A stretch of 64,000 nt of DNA, taken from positions 186,001-250,000 of the forward strand of contig SVGB01000002.1 of NCBI GenBank assembly GCA_015056565.1, in the 5' to 3' direction. The notes below the pieces were generated by a model, which saw only the letters and a list, made by a program, of their open reading frames with translations, was not told where the DNA came from and did no database searches. Numbering within the stretch: position 1 is the first letter of the stretch; every line of letters starts with the position of its first letter. Both the position numbers and the translations under genes were made by a program. This document shows, in pieces, positions 26,691-36,800 of this stretch. The stretch is from Butyrivibrio sp. Lineage in GTDB: Bacteria > Bacillota > Clostridia > Lachnospirales > Lachnospiraceae.

Positions 26691-27914
26691 TTAGATATTT
26701 TCATTCTTAAGGTGTTTCTCATAGAGCAGCACCACATCTCCAGCTTGAATGATAAGATTTCCTCTTGGAATGATAGCCTTTCCTCTTCTGCGTATCATAA
26801 AGATAAAGCTCTGCCTTGATATATCAAGGTGCTTAATGGCTACTCCATTCCAGGAATGTCCCTCTCCAATTGTGATCTCTTTTATCTCTATTGGCTGAAC
26901 ATCCTTGACCTTTTCAGCGCACATCACAAGAATGTCACCCTTTTGAAGAACCGCATCACCTCTTGGAATGATGGTCTCTTTATTTCTCTGCACAGCAACA
27001 ATAATAACATCCTTAGGAATTCCAAGATCAGAAATTTTGTGACCACACCAGCTGTCTTTTTCAGAGAGTTTAACCCTTATAAAATGGATGTTTTCCTCTT
27101 CAGCGTAGCTTCCGATGGTCTTAAGACGCTGATACTGTTCAACAAATCCGGCACTGATGATACCAGTTGGAATAGCTACCATTCCTACTCCTAGAAAGCT
27201 TATGATAATTCCAAGTATTTTACCCGTTATTGTTATAGGGTAGATGTCACCATACCCAACGGTCAAAAGAGTAGATACAGACCACCAGATACCTGAGAAG
27301 GCATTCTGGAAAACTTCAGGCTGGGCTTCGTGCTCAACACTGTACATACACAGACTGCTGGCCATCATCAGAATCAAAATGATAAATACAGAAGCCATCA
27401 GCTGCTGTTTCTTGGAAGTAATGACCTCAGTTATGACATTGAGCTGATCATAATAGGAATTGATCCTAAAGAGCCTTAAGATCCTCGCAACCCTGAAGAG
27501 CCTGAACACCGCTCCTCCTGCAGGGAAAAAGAATGGCAGATAATAGGGAAGGAAGGACAAAAGATCAATGATTCCCGTAAAGGAAAAGATATATTTTGCA
27601 GCTGCCTGCCCCTCAGGAAGCTTTGGATAAAGTTCATTGGATGAAAAAAGACGCAATGCATAGTCCACTGCGAAGAAAAATGTGGTAATTGCTTCAATAG
27701 TAAGGAGGAGCCCTTTGTAGTGCTCCTCCATGTAATCAAATGTTATTGCAAAAGCCGCAAAAAGATTGAGCACCAATGCTATGATGCTGATGATGTCATA
27801 AAACCTGTTAATGGGCTCGTCAATTACGCCCACGCTGACCATGTTAAAGATCTTGGCTCTTAAGCGATGAAAATCTCTAATATGTCTTCTTACAGGTTTT
27901 TCGTCCCCCATCAT
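26691..27914 (-). CDS. Voltage-sensor type potassium channel with two C-terminal TrkA-C domains
   Basis: A 407-residue membrane protein. Helices S1-S3 are followed by an S4 with Arg at every third position (R138, R141, R144, R147, R150). The pore filter is TVGYGD (218-223), between S5 and S6. The cytoplasmic tail has two TrkA-C-like halves (about 275-345 and 350-407, each with a RGDAVLQKGDILV or RGNLIIQAGDVVL strand pair), which usually bind nucleotides or ions. Kv-type architecture is complete. The ATG overlaps the helicase stop (ATGATG), so the two genes are coupled. Confidence 0.92.
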   Translation of the reverse strand: MMGDEKPVRRHIRDFHRLRAKIFNMVSVGVIDEPINRFYDIISIIALVLNLFAAFAITFDYMEEHYKGLLLTIEAITTFFFAVDYALRLFSSNELYPKLPEGQAAAKYIFSFTGIIDLLSFLPYYLPFFFPAGGAVFRLFRVARILRLFRINSYYDQLNVITEVITSKKQQLMASVFIILILMMASSLCMYSVEHEAQPEVFQNAFSGIWWSVSTLLTVGYGDIYPITITGKILGIIISFLGVGMVAIPTGIISAGFVEQYQRLKTIGSYAEEENIHFIRVKLSEKDSWCGHKISDLGIPKDVIIVAVQRNKETIIPRGDAVLQKGDILVMCAEKVKDVQPIEIKEITIGEGHSWNGVAIKHLDISRQSFIFMIRRRGKAIIPRGNLIIQAGDVVLLYEKHLKNENI

Positions 27915-29875
27915 TTTTTCTCCCTGTTTTTGCGCTTGCCAAAGCTCTCCATCACAAGATCGCTCATATCCTGGAGATAATCAAGGCTTCTTTTCTTGTT
28001 CTGAGCTTTGACATTCTTTTTCTCTTTTTTAGTAAGATTCATGGTATCGATGTCTTTATCCTGACCAACATACCATGCTTTTGTAGAGCCTTCGCCCTTT
28101 ATGTTGATACGTCCAACATTCTCAAAGGAATCTGAAGACTTCTTTTTATAAGGCCTCTCTGCTTTTTTAGAAGGAACCTTGTCTGCTGACTTCTTGTAAA
28201 GAGCCTTGAGCTCATCAAGATCACCGATATCAGATTTCCTGTTATCTGTCTTCTTTACATCAGCCTTTCTGGAATCTGCTATTCTTCTATCAGCTCTTCT
28301 ATTATCAGATCTTACTGCATCAGGCTTTTTTCTTTCTGATCTTCTGCCATCAGACTTCTTACCATCTGCTCTTCCACTGGACTTTCTGTCATCCTCGCGT
28401 TTTCTTCGAGGCTTTCTGTCGTCATCACGACTTCTGCCCTCATCGCGTCTTCTGCGCTCAAGCCTCTCTCCAGTTCTTCTGTATCTGTCACGCTTTGATT
28501 CTTTCTTTTCGAAAAGAACCAGATCCTCTATATCAGATCCCATCTTGAGTTTCATGAATCCGGCAGCAAGCTGCTCTGCAGTATACTCACCCTCTTCAAC
28601 CTTCTGGTTTATGTACTCAAGAACTGAAGAAATGTCACCATTTTCGATAATATCAACAACTTCAGCAAATACCTTGGAAGACTTAACTCTCGTAATCTCC
28701 TTGGCATTTGGAACGCGTCTTTCCTCAATCTTGGTGTGGCAGATCTTCTCGATCTCCCGAAGCTTGTACATCTCTCTTCCACCAACAAGAGTAAAGGATT
28801 TGCCGCTCTTACCAGCACGTCCGGTTCGTCCAATCCTGTGAACGTAGTACTCGATGTCCTCTGGTATATCGTAGTTAAATACTGCCTCTACGCCGCTTAC
28901 ATCAATACCTCTTGCAGCAACGTCAGTAGCAATAAGTATGTTGATCCTGCCACTTCTAAAGAGGTTCATGACAGTGTCTCGCTGATTCTGAGACAGGTCT
29001 CCGTGAAGACCATCACAGAGATACCCTTTTCCCTTTAAGGACTCAGCAAGCTGGTCCACCATTCTCTTGGTGTTACAAAAGATAAGGCTCCTTGCTGGAT
29101 TGTAATAATCCATAAGGCGGGTAAGAACCTCTTCCTTCATCTTCTGCGGAACTCTGTAATATGCCTGTTCGATGGCAGCCACAGTGATCTCTCTTGGTGT
29201 CATCTTGATAAACTCGGCATCATTTTGGTACTTCTTGGTAATATCCAAGATGGGCTTTGGCATAGTTGCGGAGAAAAGAGCTGTCTGCCTCTCTTCTGGC
29301 ATTCCCTGCAGGATAGTCTCAATATCCTCCCTAAAGCCCATGTCCAGCATCTCATCTGCTTCATCAAGGACCAGAACCTTCACACTTTTAAGCTTCATTG
29401 TGTGCCTACGCATGTGGTCCATAACTCTTCCCGGAGTTCCTACAACTATCTGCACTCCATTTGAAAGAGCCTTGATCTGTCTTGAAATATCCTGGCCACC
29501 ATATACAGCAAGGACCTTGATCCCTGACATATACTTGGCAAAATCTCTGATATCGTCAGCTGCCTGCATTGCAAGCTCTCTTGTAGGACAAAGAACTACT
29601 GCCTGGAGATGCTTGTTGTCTGGATCCACCTTCTGAAGAAGTGGGATTCCAAAGGCTGCTGTTTTGCCCGTTCCGGTCTGGGCCTGACCAATGATGTCTT
29701 TTCCCTCCATCATTACAGGGATGGCAGCCTCCTGAATTGGGGACATGTTTTCAAATCCCATTTCAGTGACAGCTCTGATGATCCTTTCATCAAGACCGGA
29801 GTCCTCATATCTTACCTTAGACTCTTTTTCGCCCTTAACGTCAGCATCAATTAAATCTAATTCTTTACTACTCAT
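27911..29875 (-). CDS. DEAD-box RNA helicase with basic low-complexity tail
   Basis: A 654-residue protein. The RecA-like core runs to about residue 390: AQTGTGKT (Walker A), VLDEADEMLD (DEAD), FSATM (SAT), HRIGRTGRAG (motif VI). The tail from about 460 to the end is dominated by Arg, Asp, Lys and Ser, repeating RKADVKKTDNRK-like segments. Such tails bind RNA non-specifically, as in CshA/DeaD proteins that remodel rRNA and mRNA, often in the cold. Its stop overlaps the start of the potassium channel gene downstream. Confidence 0.93.
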   Translation of the reverse strand: MSSKELDLIDADVKGEKESKVRYEDSGLDERIIRAVTEMGFENMSPIQEAAIPVMMEGKDIIGQAQTGTGKTAAFGIPLLQKVDPDNKHLQAVVLCPTRELAMQAADDIRDFAKYMSGIKVLAVYGGQDISRQIKALSNGVQIVVGTPGRVMDHMRRHTMKLKSVKVLVLDEADEMLDMGFREDIETILQGMPEERQTALFSATMPKPILDITKKYQNDAEFIKMTPREITVAAIEQAYYRVPQKMKEEVLTRLMDYYNPARSLIFCNTKRMVDQLAESLKGKGYLCDGLHGDLSQNQRDTVMNLFRSGRINILIATDVAARGIDVSGVEAVFNYDIPEDIEYYVHRIGRTGRAGKSGKSFTLVGGREMYKLREIEKICHTKIEERRVPNAKEITRVKSSKVFAEVVDIIENGDISSVLEYINQKVEEGEYTAEQLAAGFMKLKMGSDIEDLVLFEKKESKRDRYRRTGERLERRRRDEGRSRDDDRKPRRKREDDRKSSGRADGKKSDGRRSERKKPDAVRSDNRRADRRIADSRKADVKKTDNRKSDIGDLDELKALYKKSADKVPSKKAERPYKKKSSDSFENVGRINIKGEGSTKAWYVGQDKDIDTMNLTKKEKKNVKAQNKKRSLDYLQDMSDLVMESFGKRKNREKK

Positions 29876-29913
29876 AAAACCATAATCTTTCTAAATAAAA
29901 ACAAAAACGCCAA

Positions 29914-30465
29914 TTACATTGATGCGCCGGCCATTACATCCTTGTTCTTAATGAGATAATCAATAAGAGAAATAATTGTAAGCGCCAGTGCTATCCACAT
30001 GATCACCTGTGTGACAATATCGATCCATGGAAGGATATCTCCAAGGTTGGCAATCATAAGGATTACCATGATCATCTGGAATGTTGTCTTAAACTTGCCC
30101 CAGTAGCTGGCTGCAATGACCTTACCATTGTCAGCAGCAATAAGTCTGAAGCCGCTGATGGTAAACTCTCTTGCAATGATGATCACTACGATCCATGATG
30201 GGATCCTTTGAAGCTCGATAAGGCAGATCATTGCACTGCAGACAAGAAGTTTATCAGCAAGAGGATCCATAAACTTACCAAAGTCAGTGATGAGGTTGTA
30301 CTTTCTTGCTATCTTGCCATCAAGCATATCTGTCAGGCTGGCAACAACAAAGATCACCAGAGCTGTCCACTTAAATGCCTCATTGCCCGGACTCAAAAGA
30401 AGAAATGCTACAAAAAAAGGAATCAGAATAACTCTTAGTACTGTAAGTTTGTTAGGTAAATTCAT
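29914..30465 (-). CDS. pgsA: CDP-diacylglycerol-glycerol-3-phosphate 3-phosphatidyltransferase
   Basis: Makes phosphatidylglycerophosphate, the committed step to phosphatidylglycerol. The 183-residue membrane protein has the CDP-alcohol phosphotransferase motif DMLDGKIARKYNLITDFGKFMDPLAD. The N-terminal MNLPNKLTVLRVILIP is typical of PgsA. Its start ATG overlaps the rimO stop (ATGA), with GGGGAGGAAAT upstream. Confidence 0.96.
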   Translation of the reverse strand: MNLPNKLTVLRVILIPFFVAFLLLSPGNEAFKWTALVIFVVASLTDMLDGKIARKYNLITDFGKFMDPLADKLLVCSAMICLIELQRIPSWIVVIIIAREFTISGFRLIAADNGKVIAASYWGKFKTTFQMIMVILMIANLGDILPWIDIVTQVIMWIALALTIISLIDYLIKNKDVMAGASM

Positions 30466-31817
30466 GATATTTCCTCCCCTATAAGATCATATTCATTTGA
30501 ACCTGTTATAAGAACCTTGACGTAATCACCAGTCATAAGCTCTCTCTTAACTCTAGTGACAAACAGATACCCGTCAATATCCGGTGCATCCTTATATGTC
30601 CTTGCTACATAAGTAAGGCCGTCATCATCATCTGCGTCTGTGACTCTGCCTTCTATCACAGCATCCACAGTCTTTCCGATCATATCTTTTGCTGCATCAA
30701 AGGCTATTTCCTGCTGAAGTTTCATCAGCTGGTTCCGGCGCATTGTCTTGGTCCTTTCGGAAACCTGACCTTCCATTGTAGCAGCCGGTGTATCCTCTTC
30801 CTGGGAATAAGTAAACACCCCAAGTCTGTCAAACCGAAGATCTCTTACAAGCTCCATTGTCTGTTTGTGGTCTGCTGCTGTTTCTCCCGGGAATCCGCTT
30901 ATGAGCGTAGTCCTAAGGCAGATATCAGGAATCTCTTCCCTTAGGTGCTTAACAAGCTGACGTATCTCAGCGTTGTTAGTCCTTCTTCCCATTCTCTTAA
31001 GTACATCATCAGATCCAGACTGTATAGGCAAATCCAGGTAATTACATATCTTGGACTCTGACTTCATGCACTCAATTAGCTCATCATTTATTTCTTCCGG
31101 ATAACAGTACAGCACTCTTATCCATTTAAAGCCTTCAATCTCGCACAGTTTATGAAGCAAATCTGGAAGAGACTTTTTCCCATAAAGATCTGTTCCGTAA
31201 AGTGTAGTCTCCTGGGCCACCACAAGAAGCTCTGACACTCCGTTATCAGCAAGAGCCCTGGCTTCTTTTAGAAGCTCCTCCATAGGAACACTTCTGTACT
31301 TGCCTCTTACCTTGGGAATGATGCAGTAAGTGCAGTGCTTGTCACACCCTTCCGCTATCTTTAAGTAATTGAAAAGACCTCCTGTGGTCATGACCCTCTT
31401 TTGGCCACCATGAACATCTTTGTCCACATCATCGAAGTAATTCTTATGATGAAAAGAGCTATTACCTGCCGCAGTCTCCTCGATTGCCTCCACGATCTTG
31501 TCTGTGGAAGTAACTCCAAGGATCTGATCAACCTCTGGAATTTCTTTTTCGACCTGTTCCTGATAGCGCTGGCCAAGGCATCCTGTGATAATAAGAGCCT
31601 TGAGCTGTCCTGATGCTCGCCTCTCAGCAAGCTCCAAAATGGTGTTAATACTCTCCTGAGCCGCATCACCAATAAAGCAGCAGGTGTTTACAACTGCTGC
31701 TTCTGCTAATTCCTCATCATCTGTAAAGCTGTGACCGTGCTGGGCAAGGAGCCCAAGCATTACCTCGGTATCAACTCTGTTTTTGTCACATCCAAGTGAC
31801 ACAAATAAAATCTTCAT
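30462..31817 (-). CDS. rimO: Ribosomal protein uS12 methylthiotransferase RimO
   Basis: A radical-SAM enzyme that beta-methylthiolates an Asp of ribosomal protein S12. The N-terminal UPF0004 domain has three Cys ligands of the auxiliary cluster (SLGCDKNRVDTE; NTCCFIGDA; TGCLGQRY). The radical-SAM motif is CDKHCTYCIIPKVRG, and a TRAM domain ends the 451 residues. The short SLGCDKNRVD start and overall length separate RimO from MiaB. It lies 3 bp after rpoZ. Confidence 0.95.
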   Translation of the reverse strand: MKILFVSLGCDKNRVDTEVMLGLLAQHGHSFTDDEELAEAAVVNTCCFIGDAAQESINTILELAERRASGQLKALIITGCLGQRYQEQVEKEIPEVDQILGVTSTDKIVEAIEETAAGNSSFHHKNYFDDVDKDVHGGQKRVMTTGGLFNYLKIAEGCDKHCTYCIIPKVRGKYRSVPMEELLKEARALADNGVSELLVVAQETTLYGTDLYGKKSLPDLLHKLCEIEGFKWIRVLYCYPEEINDELIECMKSESKICNYLDLPIQSGSDDVLKRMGRRTNNAEIRQLVKHLREEIPDICLRTTLISGFPGETAADHKQTMELVRDLRFDRLGVFTYSQEEDTPAATMEGQVSERTKTMRRNQLMKLQQEIAFDAAKDMIGKTVDAVIEGRVTDADDDDGLTYVARTYKDAPDIDGYLFVTRVKRELMTGDYVKVLITGSNEYDLIGEEIS

Positions 31818-31820
31818 ATA

Positions 31821-32126
31821 TTAGTTCTCTTGTGTTTCAGCCTCTGGATTCTCACCATTATCAGCTAAAGCCTGTGCAGCAAGAGCTTCTTTTTCCTCAT
31901 CTGTAAGGATACGGAGCTGACCCTGATTCATCTCGTCAACAGCGATTGAAAGGGGCTTCTGCTTGTCCTTAACTCTTACCATAGGCTCGTCGCCTGCGAT
32001 GAGCTGTCTTGCTCTCTTGGCAGTAGCCATAACTACTGAATATCTGGAGTTGATAACTGGCTGCTCGCCCTCTTCAACTTCCTTGTTTACTACGTTCATA
32101 AGGTCTACATAAGAAGGATGTATCAT
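31821..32126 (-). CDS. rpoZ: RNA polymerase omega subunit
   Basis: A 101-residue protein with the omega core: NSRYSVVMATAKRARQLI, then the KPLSIAVDEM region. It stabilises the beta' subunit during polymerase assembly. The acidic C-terminal extension (AQALADNGENPEAETQEN) is longer than in Bacillus. GAAAGGAA precedes the ATG. The gmk-rpoZ order is conserved in Firmicutes. Confidence 0.93.
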   Translation of the reverse strand: MIHPSYVDLMNVVNKEVEEGEQPVINSRYSVVMATAKRARQLIAGDEPMVRVKDKQKPLSIAVDEMNQGQLRILTDEEKEALAAQALADNGENPEAETQEN

Positions 32127-32175
32127 TTATTAATTCCTTTCCTGCGAATATATCGCAATACAAGCTCAAAAGCGA

Positions 32176-32808
32176 TTATAACTCATTAAGCTCATTTCTT
32201 ATAGTGTTTATAAAATCAAGATTTCTTGAAGGTGCCTGGTGTGCAGCTGATATAATGTCGTGCACCTCTTCTACACACTCATCAAGATCATCATTGACAA
32301 CAATGTAGTCGTAGTTTTCAATACCTACAGACTCTTCCCTGGCTCTTTTCAGCCTCTGGTCTATTACTTCTTCAGTCTCAGTGCCTCTGCCTGTAAGCCT
32401 CTTTTTTAGTTCAACGGCAGATGGCGGCATTATGAAAAGAAGTACTGCGTCAGGATACTGCTCTTTTATCTGAAGAGCTCCCTGTATCTCTATCTCAAGG
32501 ATAACATCCTTGCCAGCATCAAGCTGGTCCTCTACAAATTTCCTGGGAGTTCCGTAGTAATGATCAACATAGCCTGCATGCTCAATAAGACCATTTTCCT
32601 CAATGAGCTTCTCAAACTCCTCATTACTTACAAAGAAGTACTCTCTTCCATTTACCTCGCCAGGTCTGGGGTTTCTGGTTGTTGCTGAAACTGAAAGGGC
32701 ATACTTGTCATACTTGGCCGTCAGAGCCTTCATGACTGTTCCCTTTCCTGAACCGGAAAATCCGGATACTACTATAATAATACCTTTTTGGTTTAACTGT
32801 TTACTCAA
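32176..32808 (-). CDS. gmk: Guanylate kinase
   Basis: Phosphorylates GMP to GDP. The P-loop is SGFSGSGKGTV, followed by SATTRNPRPGEVNGREYFF (GMP site), EIEIQGALQIK and an arginine-rich lid. The 210 residues fit the family. The frame runs up to 32856, but the family-typical N-terminus KQLNQKG fits the TTG at 32808, which lies inside the last codons of yicC (overlap 8 bp). Translation is therefore probably coupled to yicC. Confidence 0.95.
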   Translation of the reverse strand: MSKQLNQKGIIIVVSGFSGSGKGTVMKALTAKYDKYALSVSATTRNPRPGEVNGREYFFVSNEEFEKLIEENGLIEHAGYVDHYYGTPRKFVEDQLDAGKDVILEIEIQGALQIKEQYPDAVLLFIMPPSAVELKKRLTGRGTETEEVIDQRLKRAREESVGIENYDYIVVNDDLDECVEEVHDIISAAHQAPSRNLDFINTIRNELNEL

Positions 32809-33688
32809 TGTTCTGTATCTGCTCCCTAACCTTTTCGATGTCAGTCTTAAGGGCAATTCCTCTGTCAGATATCTTAAGATCTGTGGACTTACTAAGGATC
32901 GTATTGGCCTCTCTGTTCATCTCCTGAGCAAGAAAATCAAGCTTTCTGCCGATGCCATCCTTGTCGTCTCCAACCTTAAGAGCCTCTCTTGTCGCCTCAA
33001 TATGACTGCGAAGTCTTGTAAGCTCCTCATCAACACATACCTTGTCAGCATAGAGAGTAACTTCCATTGCAAGGCGGTTCTCATCTATCTGCTTGTCCTC
33101 TAAAAGATCCTGGATCTTCTCTCTGAGCTTACCCTTGTACTCCTCAATTATCTGTGGAGAACGCTCTGTTATATACTCAACGTTTTCAAGCATACCGGAG
33201 AGTTTCTCTGTAAGGTCCGCAGAAAGGAACTCACCCTCTCTTTTTCTGGACTCTAAAAACTGTTCTCCAGCAAGGTCAAGCGCCTTCTTGATCCCGCTCC
33301 AGACCTCCTCTTCATCCAGTTCTTCCTCTTCCATAGTGAAGACTTCCGGGAATCTGGATAAAACTGATATTCTCACATCATTATCAAGGCCAAAATCATC
33401 AGACATCTCCTTAAGGAAGTTATAATATTCCTGAGCAATTGCCTTATTGTATTTTACCTTGGATTCCGACTCTGAAAAATCCTCGTAGCTGATATAAACA
33501 TCAACCTTGCCACGCTTCATATAGGATTTGAGTTCTGAACGTATGGCAGATTCAAATGCGTTGAACTTCTTGGGCATCTTGATATTGATGTCCAAATACC
33601 TGTTATTAACTGACTTAAGCTCAACTATATACTTGCGCTCACCTTCTGTAATCTCACTTCTGCCGAAACCAGTCATACTGCAGACCAT
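32801..33688 (-). CDS. YicC/YloC family endoribonuclease
   Basis: A 295-residue protein with the YicC start SMTGFGRSEI, a central coiled region, and the C-terminal DUF1732 (DFLAQEMNREANTILSKS). Family members have endoribonuclease activity and affect stationary-phase fitness. The upstream frame extends to 33727, but the ATG at 33688 follows GGGGGATT and is preferred. The gene heads the yicC-gmk-rpoZ-rimO-pgsA block. The remA gene usual between yicC and gmk in Bacillus is absent. Confidence 0.9.
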   Translation of the reverse strand: MVCSMTGFGRSEITEGERKYIVELKSVNNRYLDINIKMPKKFNAFESAIRSELKSYMKRGKVDVYISYEDFSESESKVKYNKAIAQEYYNFLKEMSDDFGLDNDVRISVLSRFPEVFTMEEEELDEEEVWSGIKKALDLAGEQFLESRKREGEFLSADLTEKLSGMLENVEYITERSPQIIEEYKGKLREKIQDLLEDKQIDENRLAMEVTLYADKVCVDEELTRLRSHIEATREALKVGDDKDGIGRKLDFLAQEMNREANTILSKSTDLKISDRGIALKTDIEKVREQIQNIE

Positions 33689-33810
33689 TACATGAATCCC
33701 CCTTGTTTTTGGGCTAAATTTACACAAGTCATTATAATATAACGTCAGGTGACGGTCAATGTCAATAGTGCTCCGGTCATATGCCAGAGCTCTATTGCAA
33801 AATTATAAAT

Positions 33811-36800
33811 TTACTTCTCCTTCAACATTTCCTTATGCTCAGCCGTCATGTCTTTAGTCTTAATATAGTCGCCCAGCGCTGTATCTTTATACTTACTCAA
33901 TGTTGACAGATTCAGAACAAGAGCGGAAAGGTTTGGAGCGAATGTGTCTCTGTAAACCTTATTTCCCCATTTATCAACATCACCTCCAAGTGGATCGTGC
34001 AAAGGTCCTTTCTTGGTCACATGATATTCCTTGGTAAAAATAGCCTCGGCCAGAGCACAAACACTCTGAATAGCATCAAACAAAGCATCAACCTTAGGGT
34101 TCATCTTAAGATAGAGCTTAAAAGAATCTGAATTATTCTTTAAACTATTCAAGGCAAGAGACTTGTTGGACGTATTCATGTAATGTGTATACGTATCATC
34201 TTTTACCAATTTCATAACAAAAGCTTCAATCTTTTTAGAATAGCTGATGAAACCTTTGCTTTGTGTTTTTCCTTCCGTAATGTCATTGGTTTCTTCATCT
34301 GTTGGCATTGGAGGCAGTTCAATATTATCAAAGATTTTAGGCACCTCTTCTGCCAGGAAATCATCTATCTTTTCCTGATCATTATTCTGCCACGCCTTGA
34401 TGTAGTCTAAATTAGCTTTCTGATTCTTCTTGTCTTTTTCAGTGAGAGGCTGAAGATCCTCATCATACTCAACAAATTTAAACGGCAAGCTTAAATCTCT
34501 TTCAAGAGAACCATCGCCTTTAAATTTGATCTTGCTGCCTTTTTCATTTTTCATATCAAGAAACTTCTGAAATTCAGCCCGTGCCAGAGGATCTTTTCCT
34601 TCAGGAATGTTACTTTTTCTTATCATTTTTAATACTTTATAGCTGTCCTTTGTAAACTTAGGGTCAGCTTCATGGTATTTTTTAAACTCCTTGTCCTCAT
34701 TACTCTCCTTATCCAAATAACTGTTTTTCGGATTAGCCTCTATTACTTTATCCAATGCTTCTGAATAACCACCTATTTGAGATTTAAGAAAGATGGTAAA
34801 GTTATCATCATATTTTTTAGTTTCCTTTTCTGATGACTTGCATTCCATGATTATCTTTGGACCTTTTTGTTCAAGATTTACACGGTAATTGATCCTTAAG
34901 TAATTTACAGTCATAACAGACAGAAAGGTAACAGAAGTCTGAATTGCATTAATATCTGCATCTTTAGTTGCAATTTCTTTGGCAAATTTACTTTCTTTGA
35001 TAAGATTTTCAAGAGCTATATGCTTTCTGAAAAAATCTATCCACTTTTCCGGATCCTGCATAAACTCATTTTCAATCCAGTTGCCAAACCATTTATCCCC
35101 TGCATTTTTAGGTGGCATAGGAAGCTTGATCCCGGAATAAATATTGGGGACTTCCTGGGATATGATTTCATTCAGCTTTTCATTATTTCCTTTTTCAAAA
35201 GCAGTTAAAACTTCCTTATTCCACTGGTGGTTCTCATAATCCTCCTGAGATATTGGTTTATTTTTCAGATCGTAATGCACTTTTCTAAGTAGCGCCCCCG
35301 GAACCCTGGATATATCATCCGAAGCATTGTTACCGGTCATTTTTATTCTGCCTTTTTTAACTGCTTTGTTATGGATCTTTAAAAGTTCAGGGTTAAGCAG
35401 TGTGCTGTAAACAGCATTGTAAGCCTTATACACATTAAATGCCGGCTTGGTCAACCTGTCATTCTTTTTGCAAAACTCAGCATATTCCTTCTCAATGTCG
35501 GCTTCCTTTGGCAGCTTAAACTTTACTCCCTTTCGTGGCTCTTTCCTCTCTTTTTCTAATCTTTCCTTGTTCTGCTGTTCGATGAAGGCAAAGAAATCGT
35601 CCTTCTCTTCATCGTTTTCTTTTTCAACACTACCGGTGGACTTGTCGATATACCTGCTGTCCGGAAATTCATTCTTATAATCCTGCAGTGACATGGCATA
35701 TGTAGCAATAGACGGCACAAGCTTGTTCTTCTCCTGGTCTTCCTCATAATTCTTCGGATAAATAAGTTCCTTGGATTTATCATGCACTTCCTTTCCCGTG
35801 AAGCCATATTTCGAAGTAAAGAACAAAGTTATAAGATTGTTCATGGATCCAACAGACATAAGCGCCTTATCCAATTCAGGATGTGCCTTAAAGTATGGAT
35901 TAACTGCGTCCCCATGCTCCTTGGCAAGGTTTGATATGAGAACAATTTTTTTCATCTCAAACAAAAACTCAGTTGCTTTGTCAGAATCCATTATCTTCTC
36001 AAACCAGTTGTTGAATATTTCCTTTGCTTTCAAGGCGGCAGCTTTCTGTTTCTTTGGATTCATAAGGTCTTTTGCGATGTCATCCGGGATATCAGGAATA
36101 CTGATATTTTTTAACATCTTTGGAAGCTCTTCTTTTATCATCTCTTCTCTGAGCTTCACATCATCTTTGGTCCAGGCCTTCACCCATTTTTCATTCCAGG
36201 CATGATTTTCCTTATCTTCCTTAGAAACAGGAACTCCGTTCTTGTCATAATTTACAAAGCGTAAAAGAGCTCCGCAGGCTCTGCTGAAATTTGCGTTACT
36301 AGTACTCTTGAACTTTATTTTATCTTTAGCTTTACTAAAACGGCTTACAAGCTCAGGATTCTCGATACTTTCTGTAACTTTCTGAACTTTTTTGTAGTAG
36401 TCATAGGCTTTTTCCGTGAAATATTCAGGGTTTAATTTCTTAAGCCTTGCATACTCCTTAGCCCTGTCCTCTTTTGTCTCAAGTACGGGGCCTTCGTTTA
36501 TTATATTAATGCTGTTAAGGTTCTCTTCCTCCTCATTTATGATTATTCTGTTGAGGTTCTCTTCCTTCTTTTTCTCCTTTGCTGCTTCTTTATTGATTTT
36601 CTTGTATTTTGTACCTTTGTCTATCGATTCCTCCAGAAAAGCTCCCATCATCACATCATAGTTGACATTTTTAAACACAAGTTCCTTTTCTGGAATAACT
36701 TTACGGTCACCGACCTCATTAAGGTCAATACCGTATTTTTTAGCAATGTAGTTCTTGGCATACTCATGGACGGTGAGTAAAAAATCTTCAAGAGCTTCCC

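Noticed and set aside
33748-33781. Terminator for the giant gene (hairpin around GCTCTGG/CCGGAGC)
   Set aside because: The stem is imperfect and has no T-run on the minus strand, so it is not convincing. The giant gene may read through towards yicC.
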